The notes below the pieces were generated by a model. The model ran no database searches, was not told the DNA's origin, and saw only the letters and a program-made list of their open reading frames with translations. The translations under genes and the position numbers were made by a program. Of a stretch of DNA of 64,000 nucleotides, positions 1-8,550 are shown one piece after another (within the stretch, counting starts at the first letter, position 1; each line of letters starts with the position of its first letter). The stretch comes from CAZBEL01 sp964628055 (GTDB lineage: Bacteria; Fidelibacterota; Marinisomatia; Marinisomatales; TCS56). The DNA lies in assembly GCA_964628055.1 (NCBI GenBank), contig CAZVNL010000001.1:62001-126000 (forward strand), read 5' to 3'.

Positions 1-614
1 CCCATAAACACGATTAGGCCGAGAATCACCAAGGAGTAAATTATCCCTATGCCGCGTAGTTTTTGTTTTATAGTGGGTAGATCATAGACCCAAAAGCTCA
101 CGAGAAAGAACGTAAGGTAACCAAAGAGAAAAATGAGATAGGGAGCGCCTCGATTCCACCAGGAGTATTCCCAGGTTAGGGCCCCAACGGCATTCAAACC
201 GTACTCAATAATCACACAAAACAGGGATCCTGTTATGGCAATAAAAATACGGTTGGGAATTCTTAAGACGGTATCTTTTTGGTTGGGCAGCAGAAACTTA
301 CTGAAGACAATCCCGGCAATGGAAAACATAAAGGCAATCTCAATATTCAAGCCGATAAGGATTAAGTAGGCCGTATCCCCAGGGGTTCCCCATACGGGTG
401 CATATTGAGTAAAATGAAAGATTAATCCATTCACGATCTCATTAATCCAGTCCATACCCCAGAAGGCCAGGCCAGCGAACACAGCATTCCAATTACGTTG
501 TTCCACCTCGCGAGCATAGACGTAGACCACAAAGGCAAAGAGGGGTATTACATACCACTGGAATAGGCTTTCATCACGAAGGATGGCCAGGGCATCGGCG
601 GCCGACTTAGTCAT
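1..614 (-). CDS. Polytopic membrane protein, 3' end cut by window edge
   Basis: An open frame starts at an ATG at 614 and runs off the left edge (about 204 residues visible). It begins MTKSAADALAILRDESLF and then shows about six hydrophobic segments (near residues 18-32, 43-70, 80-110, 125-150, 158-180 and 190-204), so it is an integral inner-membrane protein with short loops. A purine-rich AAGGA lies about ten bases before the ATG. It starts 26 bases after the stop of the histidine kinase gene and is probably the last visible gene of the porin / binding protein / kinase operon. I do not recognise the family. The tie to the sensor cluster is inference from spacing alone. Confidence 0.75.
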   Translation of the reverse strand, partial: MTKSAADALAILRDESLFQWYVIPLFAFVVYVYAREVEQRNWNAVFAGLAFWGMDWINEIVNGLIFHFTQYAPVWGTPGDTAYLILIGLNIEIAFMFSIAGIVFSKFLLPNQKDTVLRIPNRIFIAITGSLFCVIIEYGLNAVGALTWEYSWWNRGAPYLIFLFGYLTFFLVSFWVYDLPTIKQKLRGIGIIYSLVILGLIVFM

Positions 615-640
615 GATGAGCTTTCCTTATTCGAGTAGGT

Positions 641-2446
641 TTATTCCGCGGGGAGTTTTAAATAGAAAGCATTCCCGGTTGGATTATTCGGTTCCACCCA
701 GACTTCCCCTTCATGGGCGCGGGCAATTCGCTGTGCGATGGCCAGTCCCAATCCGCGACCACGCTTCCGCCCCTCCCCTAACTGCGTTCGTCGTTCGAAA
801 ATGCGACGATAGTCATCCCGGGCGATTGGTGTACCAAAATCCTTTACGGCAACAATAATATTGTCATCCTGACGTTGAGCTTCCACGACAATTGTCTTTC
901 CCTCCCGGGCGTACTTGATGGCATTGCTGAGATAATTCTTTATTACTTCGGATATTAGAAGGTTCGCTTTTACGGGTAGGGGCCCATCTACCCTCTTCTC
1001 CACGGTCATACCTGCGTCTTCCAGCGCTAGGCTGAACTCCTTAATAGTATCCTGAATCACCGCGGCTAAATCGATGTGTTCCTTCTCAATTTCTTCATTT
1101 AAGGCTACCTTACTCAAGGTAATAGCATTTCTAATGACCTGTAATAAGCTGTCACTGCTGTCCTTGATCAAATCAACCATTTCATTCCCTGGAAATTCAT
1201 CCTGCATGACTTCTGTCATTCCTTGAATAACTCCGGCGGGATTCTTTAAATCGTGAGTAATTATATCCAGGAGTAAATCTTTCATTTCATTCGTAGCTGC
1301 CAATTGTTCTGACAAGGAATGGTAATGACTTTCAGAACGTTTTAAGTCCTCGATATACTGTTTACGCTCCTTAATGCTATGAAAAGCCATTACGCTCCCT
1401 ATCAATTTCCCCTTTTGCTTCATGGGTTTAACTACATAAGCTATCGGTATTTTCTTACCAGCTCCCGTCCAAAATACGTCATCATAATTTTCATATTCTT
1501 TTCCAGTGACAATAGCCCGATATAAAGTACATTTGTCCGCGTGGCTCTTTGATTTCTTTTTTATAGGTGGACAATGAATCGTAGCGTGGATATTTTTACC
1601 TAAAAGTTGTCCTTTTGGATAACCCAAGGTTTGTTCTGCTTCAGGGTTTAAGTAGGTAAACATGCCAGTAGATGAAATGACACCCACACCTTCCCCGATG
1701 GTAGATGTAATGCCCTTTAACCATGCTTCACTGGTTCGTAAATCCTCCACAGCTTTCTGGATATTATTAGCCATGATATTAAAGGCATGGGCCAGTTTAC
1801 CGACTTCGTCATGATTATCGGTCGGTAGATGTACATCGTATTTCCCTTCTGCAACGTAACGGGCAGCAGCCTCCAGTTGGAGAATCGGTTTGGAAAAAAA
1901 GTGACTGAACGCCAAGGCAATTGTAATTCCCAAGGACAAAATCAACCCTATCGTGATAAGGGTTGTCCGTGTGTTTTTCCGAATCCAGGCGTTCATAGGC
2001 TTGAGGGAATAACCTAAAAATAGAGTCCCGTAATAGGAGTCTTTATATTTAATGAGAACCGAAGTATGATACAGATTATCCTTTTGAATGTTAGTAGAGG
2101 TCTGTAACCAGGTATTCACTTCGAGCGGTAAGTTATAAGGATTATAGTTGGCAAACATGGTTCCATCACTATCCACCAGGGCAATGTAGAGAAGGTTCGT
2201 GTCCCGTTTGGCCCAGTTTACCATCTCTGAAACAGCAGAAAAATCGTGACTATTTAAAGCCATTCCGGTTCCCAGGGCTACCATCTCGGCCATACCGATG
2301 ATTTTATTCTCTAATGCTGTGACAATCTGTTGGCGTTGCTGCTGGGGATAGTAAGTAAAGATAAATATTGAAATAGGCAGAAGGGTAACCACCGCACTCA
2401 CCAGGAATTTGATTCGAATGGGGAGCGATGCTAAAAACTTCCTCAC
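641..2446 (-). CDS. Membrane sensor histidine kinase (HAMP-PAS-HisKA-HATPase)
   Basis: A 601-residue sensor kinase. There are transmembrane segments at about 13-32 and 162-183 around a periplasmic sensor of some 130 residues, then HAMP (184-235), a PAS domain (240-360), a HisKA helix with phosphoacceptor His398 in THDLKNP, and the ATPase domain with N-box Asn504/Asn508, G1 DFG at 536-538 and G2 GRGLGLA at 563-569. It starts with GTG, ten bases after the stop of the binding-protein gene. Known three-gene groups of porin, small PstS-like protein and kinase suggest that the binding-like protein feeds the sensor. No response regulator is adjacent, so the partner is unknown; the receiver proteins at 26925 or 36345 are possible but unproven. 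Confidence 0.9.
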   Translation of the reverse strand: MRKFLASLPIRIKFLVSAVVTLLPISIFIFTYYPQQQRQQIVTALENKIIGMAEMVALGTGMALNSHDFSAVSEMVNWAKRDTNLLYIALVDSDGTMFANYNPYNLPLEVNTWLQTSTNIQKDNLYHTSVLIKYKDSYYGTLFLGYSLKPMNAWIRKNTRTTLITIGLILSLGITIALAFSHFFSKPILQLEAAARYVAEGKYDVHLPTDNHDEVGKLAHAFNIMANNIQKAVEDLRTSEAWLKGITSTIGEGVGVISSTGMFTYLNPEAEQTLGYPKGQLLGKNIHATIHCPPIKKKSKSHADKCTLYRAIVTGKEYENYDDVFWTGAGKKIPIAYVVKPMKQKGKLIGSVMAFHSIKERKQYIEDLKRSESHYHSLSEQLAATNEMKDLLLDIITHDLKNPAGVIQGMTEVMQDEFPGNEMVDLIKDSSDSLLQVIRNAITLSKVALNEEIEKEHIDLAAVIQDTIKEFSLALEDAGMTVEKRVDGPLPVKANLLISEVIKNYLSNAIKYAREGKTIVVEAQRQDDNIIVAVKDFGTPIARDDYRRIFERRTQLGEGRKRGRGLGLAIAQRIARAHEGEVWVEPNNPTGNAFYLKLPAE

Positions 2447-2456
2447 CGAACGTTCA

Positions 2457-2945
2457 CTACTGAGCTTTGGGGGGATTCAACAAATAGCCGGGTTCGCCGG
2501 GACGTTTACCGTCGATAGTCAGGATTTTCATAGTGGAATCTACCATGGAAGGGATACTAAAGAGAATTGCCCCAGAGTTATTCTGTATAAATTCTTTAAT
2601 CTCGTCACTTTTTTTCAGTTCCGCCGGGGGCGTTGCCATCCCCCCCGAAAAGACCACGCTGATCCAATACTTTCTAATATTCATAGGCGTTTTGTTTACT
2701 AGAATACGGTAAAACCTCTCGGAACACTGATCAAATTCTCCTAAAACAACGTGTTTACCATTGGGGAAAATGGTGATTTTACCCAGATAGATTTTTTGTA
2801 GGGTAGTTGTGGAGATGTCCTCCAAAGAATTATCTTTATTTACAACCACAACAATAGTGTCTAACCCTGTTAGGGAAGCTAATACAACCTTTGCAGGGAT
2901 TAACATTAAAGCGAAGGAGATGACGAATTTTAAACCTACTTTCAT
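2457..2945 (-). CDS. Small periplasmic phosphate-binding-like (PstS-fold) protein
   Basis: A 162-residue protein with an N-terminal signal peptide (hydrophobic 5-23). The mature part resembles the single-domain PBP-like proteins annotated as phosphate ABC transporter substrate-binding. It keeps the early beta strand (DTIVVVVNKDN), the segment LQKIYLGK, which matches the I-F-x-G motif of PstS, and a late G-A-I region. It is about half the size of a true PstS and no permease or ATPase genes are near, so transport is unlikely. Placed between a porin-like gene and a sensor kinase, it more likely presents a ligand to the kinase. The ligand is not known. Confidence 0.75.
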   Translation of the reverse strand: MKVGLKFVISFALMLIPAKVVLASLTGLDTIVVVVNKDNSLEDISTTTLQKIYLGKITIFPNGKHVVLGEFDQCSERFYRILVNKTPMNIRKYWISVVFSGGMATPPAELKKSDEIKEFIQNNSGAILFSIPSMVDSTMKILTIDGKRPGEPGYLLNPPKAQ

Positions 2946-2948
2946 TTC

Positions 2949-4001
2949 TCAAAACGCAACGGCTATAGAAGTAAGGTAAATTTCATATGGATCGAGTTTA
3001 GGATCACCAAAACGGTGAAAATGGAGTTCGTTTTTAAAATAAACCTGGGAGGTTATTGTAATGTTTAGCCCATAACTCTGGACCACGGTCCCATCTCCGT
3101 CCATAGATTTCCGGGGATCAAAGTAGTCGTACCTTACAAAGGGTATAAAGCGATCTTTCATCGTATAAGATAATTGAATATAATATCCTGACTGGCGAAT
3201 AAAGGTACCGTTAGGACGTTTGTTTTCATCGACTTTTTCTCCCTTAGTAATTATATATTCTGTTTCCAGGTCAAAACGAGGAAAGTCCAGATCCAGGTCG
3301 AAGGCCAGGGCACGCTGGTCAGTATTGTAGGCATTTCCATTCTTATCCTGGTAATAAGAAAGGCCTAACTGGAGAGGTTCGAAAGGAGGATTAAGGATAA
3401 TACGGCCTCCAATTCCTTTATTGGCATTATTATCCCGTTGATCCGGATTAGGTCCCCGTCCATTGGTGAAATATAGGTAGTAGGTGAATTCCCAACTACG
3501 GAGATATAACGTACCTGTACTTTGAATTCCGGTAAGGTATTTGGCGTATAATAAGGTTGTATCTCCCACGGAATTTTCATGTTTACCGTATAATGATGGG
3601 GGTAGTTTGGTGGACAAATAAGTGGGGGTAGCATCATACATAATGCCATAAATACCAAACGGTACCAATATTTTGCCAAACTGGAATTTGAGTTTATCAG
3701 AAAGCATCATTTCCAGCCAGGCCCGTGTTAAGTAAATTTTACCCGTACTGGGACCATCGGCTTCAATCGTGGCCCCGTGTTCCCATTCCATTTCGGTGAA
3801 TAGACGGAAATTCTTAGGCAACCGATAGATAGAAATAAAATTTAAATGGTGTTGATCAAAGGTGAAATTTTTTGCCTGGGCATCCTTGTTGCTCACTTCC
3901 CCTTCCAGGTCAAAATAGCCATAAAATTTAATCCGTGAGTTCTGGGCAAAACCAAGGGCGATGATTGAGAATATCAGGCAGTAAAGTACAAGGGTACGCA
4001 T
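2949..4001 (-). CDS. Porin-like outer-membrane beta-barrel (OprO/OprP-type)
   Basis: Starting at the ATG at 4001 gives 350 residues with a clear signal peptide (MRTLVLYCLIFSIIALGFAQ). The open frame extends 13 codons further to a TTG at 4040, which would bury the signal peptide, so the inner start is preferred. The mature protein is rich in alternating aromatic and polar strands (for example LFTEMEWEHG, AWLEMML, FGKILVPFGIYG) and ends in Phe, as barrel proteins do. The strand pattern and the QFGK..VPFG segment resemble phosphate-selective porin O/P and Gram-negative 'porin' families. It is the first gene of the minus-strand cluster with the binding-like protein and sensor kinase. Confidence 0.75.
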   Translation of the reverse strand: MRTLVLYCLIFSIIALGFAQNSRIKFYGYFDLEGEVSNKDAQAKNFTFDQHHLNFISIYRLPKNFRLFTEMEWEHGATIEADGPSTGKIYLTRAWLEMMLSDKLKFQFGKILVPFGIYGIMYDATPTYLSTKLPPSLYGKHENSVGDTTLLYAKYLTGIQSTGTLYLRSWEFTYYLYFTNGRGPNPDQRDNNANKGIGGRIILNPPFEPLQLGLSYYQDKNGNAYNTDQRALAFDLDLDFPRFDLETEYIITKGEKVDENKRPNGTFIRQSGYYIQLSYTMKDRFIPFVRYDYFDPRKSMDGDGTVVQSYGLNITITSQVYFKNELHFHRFGDPKLDPYEIYLTSIAVAF

Positions 4002-4315
4002 GGGGGTATCTCTTACTATGATATTTTTACCAGGACGCAAAGCATGTTTCGATTTTTTCAGATGAATTATTCAGTACTTTTATGGATATGTTTCATCATC
4101 AAGTTTGGAGCGCTCATCAGAACCCAAAAGTTGGTTACAGTGGGTATTACCGTTTATCTTCGGTGGATTCCCCTGTAAATGTTATTTCCTTGGTTCAGAT
4201 CCGGTAGCTATTTTAACGCAACTTGACGAATTAGATCAAACAGGATTCAGAAAATATCAATGATCAATCCATCTTAGGGAAATGACAGTTACGATAGAAT
4301 AACAATTAACAGGAA

Positions 4316-4918
4316 TTAAAGGGCCAATAAAATGAGGATTCCGCCTAATATAAAGCCGATGCCGAACGGTTTTGCGTGGTGAAGGACAAAGTCATCCACG
4401 TCGGTATGCATTTTTTCTAGAGGCAGGATCATCAGGCGGGTGGAAATCCAACGATTGAAATAGGTGGATATTCTTTGTACGCTTTGCTGATTAACAATGA
4501 GCAGGATCCAGAGGGGAATCCCTGCTAAAACGAAAATAAAGAAGAAAGCTTTCAGGAAGGATAGCGTGATATCCAGGAATAATACCTGCCAAGGAGCCAT
4601 AGCTTTAGGGTTGATCATCGCTCCCGTAGGGAAATGGAAAGCTACTAGATACAAACAAAATATTGACGCCAAAGACAATAACCACCCCCAAAAACGGTGG
4701 TGTTTGAAAAAGTAGGATTCCGTTTCATGCATAATTTCCAAGGGCTTCATCGGTCGACGCGTGGAATACCATTTATTAAGCTTTGTATTCCAACTTTTTA
4801 ATGTGTGGGGAGTCAGCAATAATATTAAACCGAGAATAATAGCTATCAGGGCACCCAAGTAAAAGAGTGAGCTTAAAACTTCCAAAAGAATCGTATTATT
4901 ATTCATCCCACCAACCAT
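4316..4918 (-). CDS. Membrane protein with two copies of a TM-amphipathic-TM unit
   Basis: A 200-residue protein with about five hydrophobic segments. Residues near 35-75 (LLTPHTLKSWNTKLNKWYSTRR, then PLEIMHETESYFFKHH) and 140-185 (VQRISTYFNRWISTR, then PLEKMHTDVDDFVLHH) are clearly the same unit repeated: a basic amphipathic helix, a Pro-Leu-Glu-x-Met-His turn and an acidic/His helix, followed by a membrane segment. The next gene (4980) looks like a single copy of the unit. A second in-frame ATG twelve bases in is a possible start; GGAG ten bases before the first supports 4918. I do not recognise the family and no function can be given. Confidence 0.7.
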   Translation of the reverse strand: MVGGMNNNTILLEVLSSLFYLGALIAIILGLILLLTPHTLKSWNTKLNKWYSTRRPMKPLEIMHETESYFFKHHRFWGWLLSLASIFCLYLVAFHFPTGAMINPKAMAPWQVLFLDITLSFLKAFFFIFVLAGIPLWILLIVNQQSVQRISTYFNRWISTRLMILPLEKMHTDVDDFVLHHAKPFGIGFILGGILILLAL

Positions 4919-4979
4919 GGGATGGTCACTCCATCAGAAAGAGTTCGATTAACACGAATTTCCTTAGAAGTGTGTACGA

Positions 4980-5189
4980 TTAAGGAATATAATAGTATCG
5001 ATATATCATAAACGCCCCTGCCAAGATTAAAAAGACACCGAAGATTAGCCTCTGGGAAAAAATAACATCGTCAATCGCCAGTATTCGGTTTAGAACTTCC
5101 CCTGCTTTTAATAATGCCTTCGGGGACAGCAAAAGCAATACTCCGGTGAGAAATACTAAAATTCCCAGTATTAATAAAACTAATTGCAT
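4980..5189 (-). CDS. Small two-TM membrane protein related to the 4316 gene product
   Basis: A 69-residue protein with hydrophobic segments at about 3-22 and 47-66. Between them lies LLLLSPKALLKAGEVLNRIL, which lines up with LILLLTPHTLKSWNTKLNKW of the downstream 200-residue protein, so this may be the single-unit form. A strong ribosome-binding site (AGGAAGGAAC) precedes the ATG. It lies 28 bases downstream of the pseudopilin operon end at 5217 and on the same strand, so it could be cotranscribed with the pilin genes. Function unknown. Confidence 0.65.
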   Translation of the reverse strand: MQLVLLILGILVFLTGVLLLLSPKALLKAGEVLNRILAIDDVIFSQRLIFGVFLILAGAFMIYRYYYIP

Positions 5190-5216
5190 GTTCCTTCCTT
5201 TCTCACTGTAGGTTGC

Positions 5217-6926
5217 TCAGATTTCGCGCCAGGTAAGTGCCACGTATTCGTATTTCCAACGGGAGGTAAAGTAATGCTTCGGATAGATGTGAAACAAGTT
5301 CATGATACCATGATCTAATTTATCATTCTTCACCGCTTTCACAAACAGTGCTCCGTACAGTCGCGAATCGCTACTGCTCCCTCCATCATCGTCATCATCA
5401 TCGTCATCTTCCCCTCCGATCCACTCTAACCGTCCACTGGGAACGTAAAGAACGCCATAAACGGTGCTGTGTTGTAACTTTATTCCCTCGCGCCCGGTAC
5501 ACAAGGCCCACACCTGAGAATCCCCCTCAATCTCGATCCTTTCTTTGGCATATAACTCATTGAAAGTTACCGGCCAATCGGACACGGGTAAGGCCGAATG
5601 GTCCTTGCCAAACTGCGTTTCATGTTTCAACTTGATGTTCTTCTTGGAAATGAAGATGATATTATCGTTTACTTCAACATTTGTATTCCCATGTTGCTGG
5701 CATTCAATATCATCTGTGGCGACAATAATCCCCGGGAGGGCGATTCCGTTCTCGAAAAAGACGCCCCCGGTTACGTAAGTGCCTTTTAACTTGACTTTTC
5801 CCTTAACGAATAAAGTTCGGTTGGTATACTGACTTAAATCCAACGTGCCTCCCGTGAGGTCTAGATCCCCCTTGTATTTATTTCCGCTTGTATGGGTAAT
5901 ACTGGACGCTATAGCAATAAGGCTATCATACGGGGTAGCACTAATCACGGGAAGAGTCGGCACGGGATCGGGATAAACCGACCAGGTGAAATATTGGTCA
6001 AAATCTCCCTCCACAATATATCCGCCGGTGGGTACGGAGATATCGGTGGGATTCCCTGGAGGATCCCCGATCTCAGCCTCCTCATCAACTTTTACACTAA
6101 AGCCCATGTACAACGAATCATTGAGCGTAAAATGTTTTTTAATATTAAACTTCTTTCCTACCCCACACGAGGTATATATATCGCTGGTAACCTTACCGGT
6201 ATTTTTATTATTTCTCCAGACCTTGGCTTGTTTAAGATATTGTCCTTCTGGCACCGACCAAGTTCCAGATTTAACATTGGGATTATTTATGGTCATCGAT
6301 CCGCCAGCTACGTACCAAAGTTTGATTTTAGTAATCTTGGTAGGGGAATTAATCGTGACGCTCTCGCAACAAAACTCGAAAGAGACTTTGTGTCTATTGC
6401 CCCAGAGTTTATCGCCGCAATCCTCTTCTTCATCTTCGTCATCGTCATCACCACCGCCGTGTGAAGCTAAGGTATCAACCATAGAAAGATCGCCCCAGGG
6501 ATCTCCCCCTTGCAGATGAAATTCAACTAAGAGTTCCATCATGCGTTCGGTTTCTCCATGTTTCCCCGTAGAAATAATGCGGCGCCCTTCACAACTTAAC
6601 GAATCTCCTTCAAAATCCTCGGCTGAGGTGGAAATGGTTACGGTACCATTCCCATGCTCATAGGTACCCACTATATTGCCAACATCCGTACCCATCTCCT
6701 CCAGGGCATATTCAATTCCAGAAAGGGCGTTGTAATAGGATTGGGTGGTTTCCAGAAAATCGGCGGCAATAGAAATCCGTGCGGTTACGGAACTGGATAG
6801 ATAAAAAGTGATTAGTCCGAGAATAAGGACAATACCTATCGCTGACACTGAAAATGCAAAACCATCTTCACGTTTCAAGGACTTAAAGATGCTCGGTAAC
6901 CGATAATCTAATGATACACTTTTCAT
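5217..6926 (-). CDS. Large minor pilin (PilX-like) with Cys domain and beta-helix-like C-terminus
   Basis: 569 residues. The N-terminus has a prepilin-like site (REDG then FAFSVSAIG at 19-31) and one hydrophobic helix, but the usual Glu at mature position 5 is Ser. Residues 160-169 are almost all Asp/Glu. Residues 168-254 form a cysteine domain (Cys170, FCC at 185-187, Cys254) that is nearly a copy of one in the adjacent protein at 6926. The C-terminal half (about 320-540) has repeated short strands as in the DUF7305 / polymer-forming class found on PilX-like proteins, with a second Asp run near 514. It is the last gene of the minor-pilin operon, the position expected for PilX or a pilus-tip protein. 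The function of the Cys domain is unknown. Confidence 0.75.
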   Translation of the reverse strand: MKSVSLDYRLPSIFKSLKREDGFAFSVSAIGIVLILGLITFYLSSSVTARISIAADFLETTQSYYNALSGIEYALEEMGTDVGNIVGTYEHGNGTVTISTSAEDFEGDSLSCEGRRIISTGKHGETERMMELLVEFHLQGGDPWGDLSMVDTLASHGGGDDDDEDEEEDCGDKLWGNRHKVSFEFCCESVTINSPTKITKIKLWYVAGGSMTINNPNVKSGTWSVPEGQYLKQAKVWRNNKNTGKVTSDIYTSCGVGKKFNIKKHFTLNDSLYMGFSVKVDEEAEIGDPPGNPTDISVPTGGYIVEGDFDQYFTWSVYPDPVPTLPVISATPYDSLIAIASSITHTSGNKYKGDLDLTGGTLDLSQYTNRTLFVKGKVKLKGTYVTGGVFFENGIALPGIIVATDDIECQQHGNTNVEVNDNIIFISKKNIKLKHETQFGKDHSALPVSDWPVTFNELYAKERIEIEGDSQVWALCTGREGIKLQHSTVYGVLYVPSGRLEWIGGEDDDDDDDDGGSSSDSRLYGALFVKAVKNDKLDHGIMNLFHIYPKHYFTSRWKYEYVALTWREI

Positions 6927-8065
6927 TACGGATTAGTCTCCCTGTCCGTTGCCATGATGGTCATCGTCATCATTATCATCGTCGTCATCTTCGTCATCAT
7001 CATCTTCGTCATCGTNNNNNNNNNNNNNNNNNNNNNNNNNNNNNNNNNNNNNNNNNNNNNNNNNNNNNNNNNNNNNNNNNNNNNNNNNNNNNNNNNNNNN
7101 NNNNNNNNNNNNNNNTCATCGTCATCATTATCATCGTCGTCATCTTCGTCATCATCATCTTCGTCATCGTCATCTTCGTCTTCATCATCTTCGTCTTCCG
7201 CGGTACATGTCCCGTAAATATCACTTGTAACCTGGTGGGTATTGATGGTTCCATGTCCACTTGGTTTTTTTCTCCAGACTTCCGCTTTCAGTAATATCTT
7301 TCCACTGGGCACGGACCAGGTACCGGAATTGACTTCCGGATTATTAATCGTTTTTTGGCCACCGCCGACGTACCACAGTCTTATTTTAGTAATTTCTGTG
7401 GGGGAATTGATAGTAACCTTGTCGCAGCAGAATACAAAGCTCACCTGTCCAAAGGAGCCATATAATGTATTCCCGCAGTTTTCTTCTCCCACGCCACCGG
7501 AGCAAGGATTGATAACGGTATCGGGTTCGGTAAACTTTAGGTTTTCCGGAAAAACGTCCCCAACAAAACGGATATTTTGGCCATTATACTGTAAATCCAG
7601 GGTCAATTGAACGCGCCAGATGCGTTTCCGTTTTTCTTTAGACAAAGGGAAAGACGTCAGGGCTGTTCCATTACTATCCCAGTAAGCGAAATAACTGGAA
7701 TCCAAATTGACACTGTCCGCAAGTACTCTAAAAAAGCCTGTCCCTTCCTCTACTTGCAATTGGGCATTAGAAAGTTTGTAGTGGAAGGTTTTGCCCCGTT
7801 TCATGTCGAATTTAATCTCCGCTTTTTTCGCTATCTTAACGCTGGTACGGCTAGTAAGCATTTTAAAATCACGGACGAATTGGGTAACTGCCACCTCCCC
7901 ATCCAGGGCAATTTGTTCTCTATTCTTTGCTGCTCCCAGAATCCGAACACTGGTGGCAATAGTGACTGCCAAAACCGTGGAAACGATGGCGAAAACGATG
8001 ACAGCGATAATGAGTTCAATCATGGTGAACCCGGTTGGAGAGCGGAAAAAGCGGAACGGCTTCAC
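6926..8065 (-). CDS. Minor pilin (PilW/PulJ-like) with Cys domain; C-terminus interrupted by assembly gap
   Basis: The N-terminus is a standard class III signal (SPTG cut before FTMIELIIA, Glu at mature position 5). The pilin-like part covers about residues 12-185. Residues 194-288 hold the same cysteine domain as the next gene (CGNTLYG...VFCC...SGTWSVP...SDIYGTC). It is followed by a long Asp/Glu tract that runs into 100 N. As assembled, the frame after the gap changes from Asp/Glu to Thr-Met-Lys codons and ends at a TAA overlapping the next ATG. If the two identical 55-base flanks are merged, the acidic frame continues and ends at the TAA at 6933-6935. The true C-terminus is therefore uncertain. 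It overlaps the 8062 gene by four bases. Confidence 0.8.
   Translation of the reverse strand: MKPFRFFRSPTGFTMIELIIAVIVFAIVSTVLAVTIATSVRILGAAKNREQIALDGEVAVTQFVRDFKMLTSRTSVKIAKKAEIKFDMKRGKTFHYKLSNAQLQVEEGTGFFRVLADSVNLDSSYFAYWDSNGTALTSFPLSKEKRKRIWRVQLTLDLQYNGQNIRFVGDVFPENLKFTEPDTVINPCSGGVGEENCGNTLYGSFGQVSFVFCCDKVTINSPTEITKIRLWYVGGGQKTINNPEVNSGTWSVPSGKILLKAEVWRKKPSGHGTINTHQVTSDIYGTCTAEDEDDEDEDDDDEDDDDEDDDDDNDDDXXXXXXXXXXXXXXXXXXXXXXXXXXXXXXXXXXTMTKMMMTKMTTMIMMTMTIMATDRETNP
6961..7195. repeat. GAT/GAC/GAA microsatellite encoding an acidic tract
   Basis: A low-complexity run made almost only of GAY and GAR codons on the minus strand, split by the assembly gap. The 55 bases at 6961-7015 and those at 7116-7170 are identical. 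Such trinucleotide runs are prone to slippage, so tract length may vary between cells, and it also explains why the assembly broke here. Shorter relatives occur at about 5388-5412 and 6419-6450 in the neighbouring gene. Confidence 0.9.
7016..7115. other. Assembly gap (100 N)
   Basis: Exactly 100 N between two identical 55-base flanks. The round length is the usual placeholder for a gap of unknown size and says nothing about the real distance. Confidence 0.98.
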
Positions 8066-8550
8066 TGCGCTTTATACCTCGAAGAGATCAAGGAAGAAAG
8101 ATAAAGACTGTCAATCTCAGAATTGTAGACCGTCGTAATGATGCGTTTATAACGTGTAGGGTTATTTACTTTATCATCCCAACTGACGCTGGGATCCACA
8201 TAAAAGACACGCACACTTAACGAGAATCCCGGATAGCCAGGCAGGTTGGTTTTAGCGTAGCCATTGTAATCGTCTACGTCGTCGTAATCGCTTTCACTGG
8301 TTTCTTCCGCTGTGAGGGTTGTGGAATACGGTGGCTGCCGTTGTTCGTCAAACCTTTTCGAACGGACGATTTCCATGTAGCTGCGCGCCAAGGTAGTCCC
8401 TTTCATCATGATTTCGGTCTTCAAGCTGCTGGTTTGTAACTGCCCTTGAATCTGCAGCATGGTGAAAAAACCAACACCGATTATCACCAGTCCCATGATG
8501 ACGTCCACCAGGGACATTCCTGATTCGTCTTTAATCCTGAATAGTAACAT
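8062..8550 (-). CDS. Minor pilin / pseudopilin (PilV/PulI-like)
   Basis: 162 residues. The N-terminus RIKDESG followed by MSLVDVIMGLVIIGVGFF is a prepilin leader with a Gly at the cleavage site and a hydrophobic helix at about 12-30. Mature residue 1 is Met and residue 5 is Asp in place of the usual Glu, a conservative swap. The rest is a soluble head without known motifs beyond the pilin fold. It overlaps the upstream gene by 20 bases and the downstream gene by four, so translation is likely coupled. In pilus and type II secretion operons the order H-I-J (FimT-PilV-PilW) is standard and is followed here. Confidence 0.8.
   Translation of the reverse strand: MLLFRIKDESGMSLVDVIMGLVIIGVGFFTMLQIQGQLQTSSLKTEIMMKGTTLARSYMEIVRSKRFDEQRQPPYSTTLTAEETSESDYDDVDDYNGYAKTNLPGYPGFSLSVRVFYVDPSVSWDDKVNNPTRYKRIITTVYNSEIDSLYLSSLISSRYKAQ

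Noticed and set aside
5380..5420. Tandem short repeats suggestive of a CRISPR or satellite
   Set aside because: They are codon-length Asp repeats inside a gene, with no spacer pattern.
5348..6519. Plus-strand frames with His/Arg or Ser runs opposite the large minor pilin
   Set aside because: They reflect the Asp/Glu codon tract on the minus strand and have no other support.
6926..7015. Thr-Met-Lys-rich C-terminus read after the N gap
   Set aside because: It comes from reading the acidic microsatellite out of frame across a gap of unknown length.
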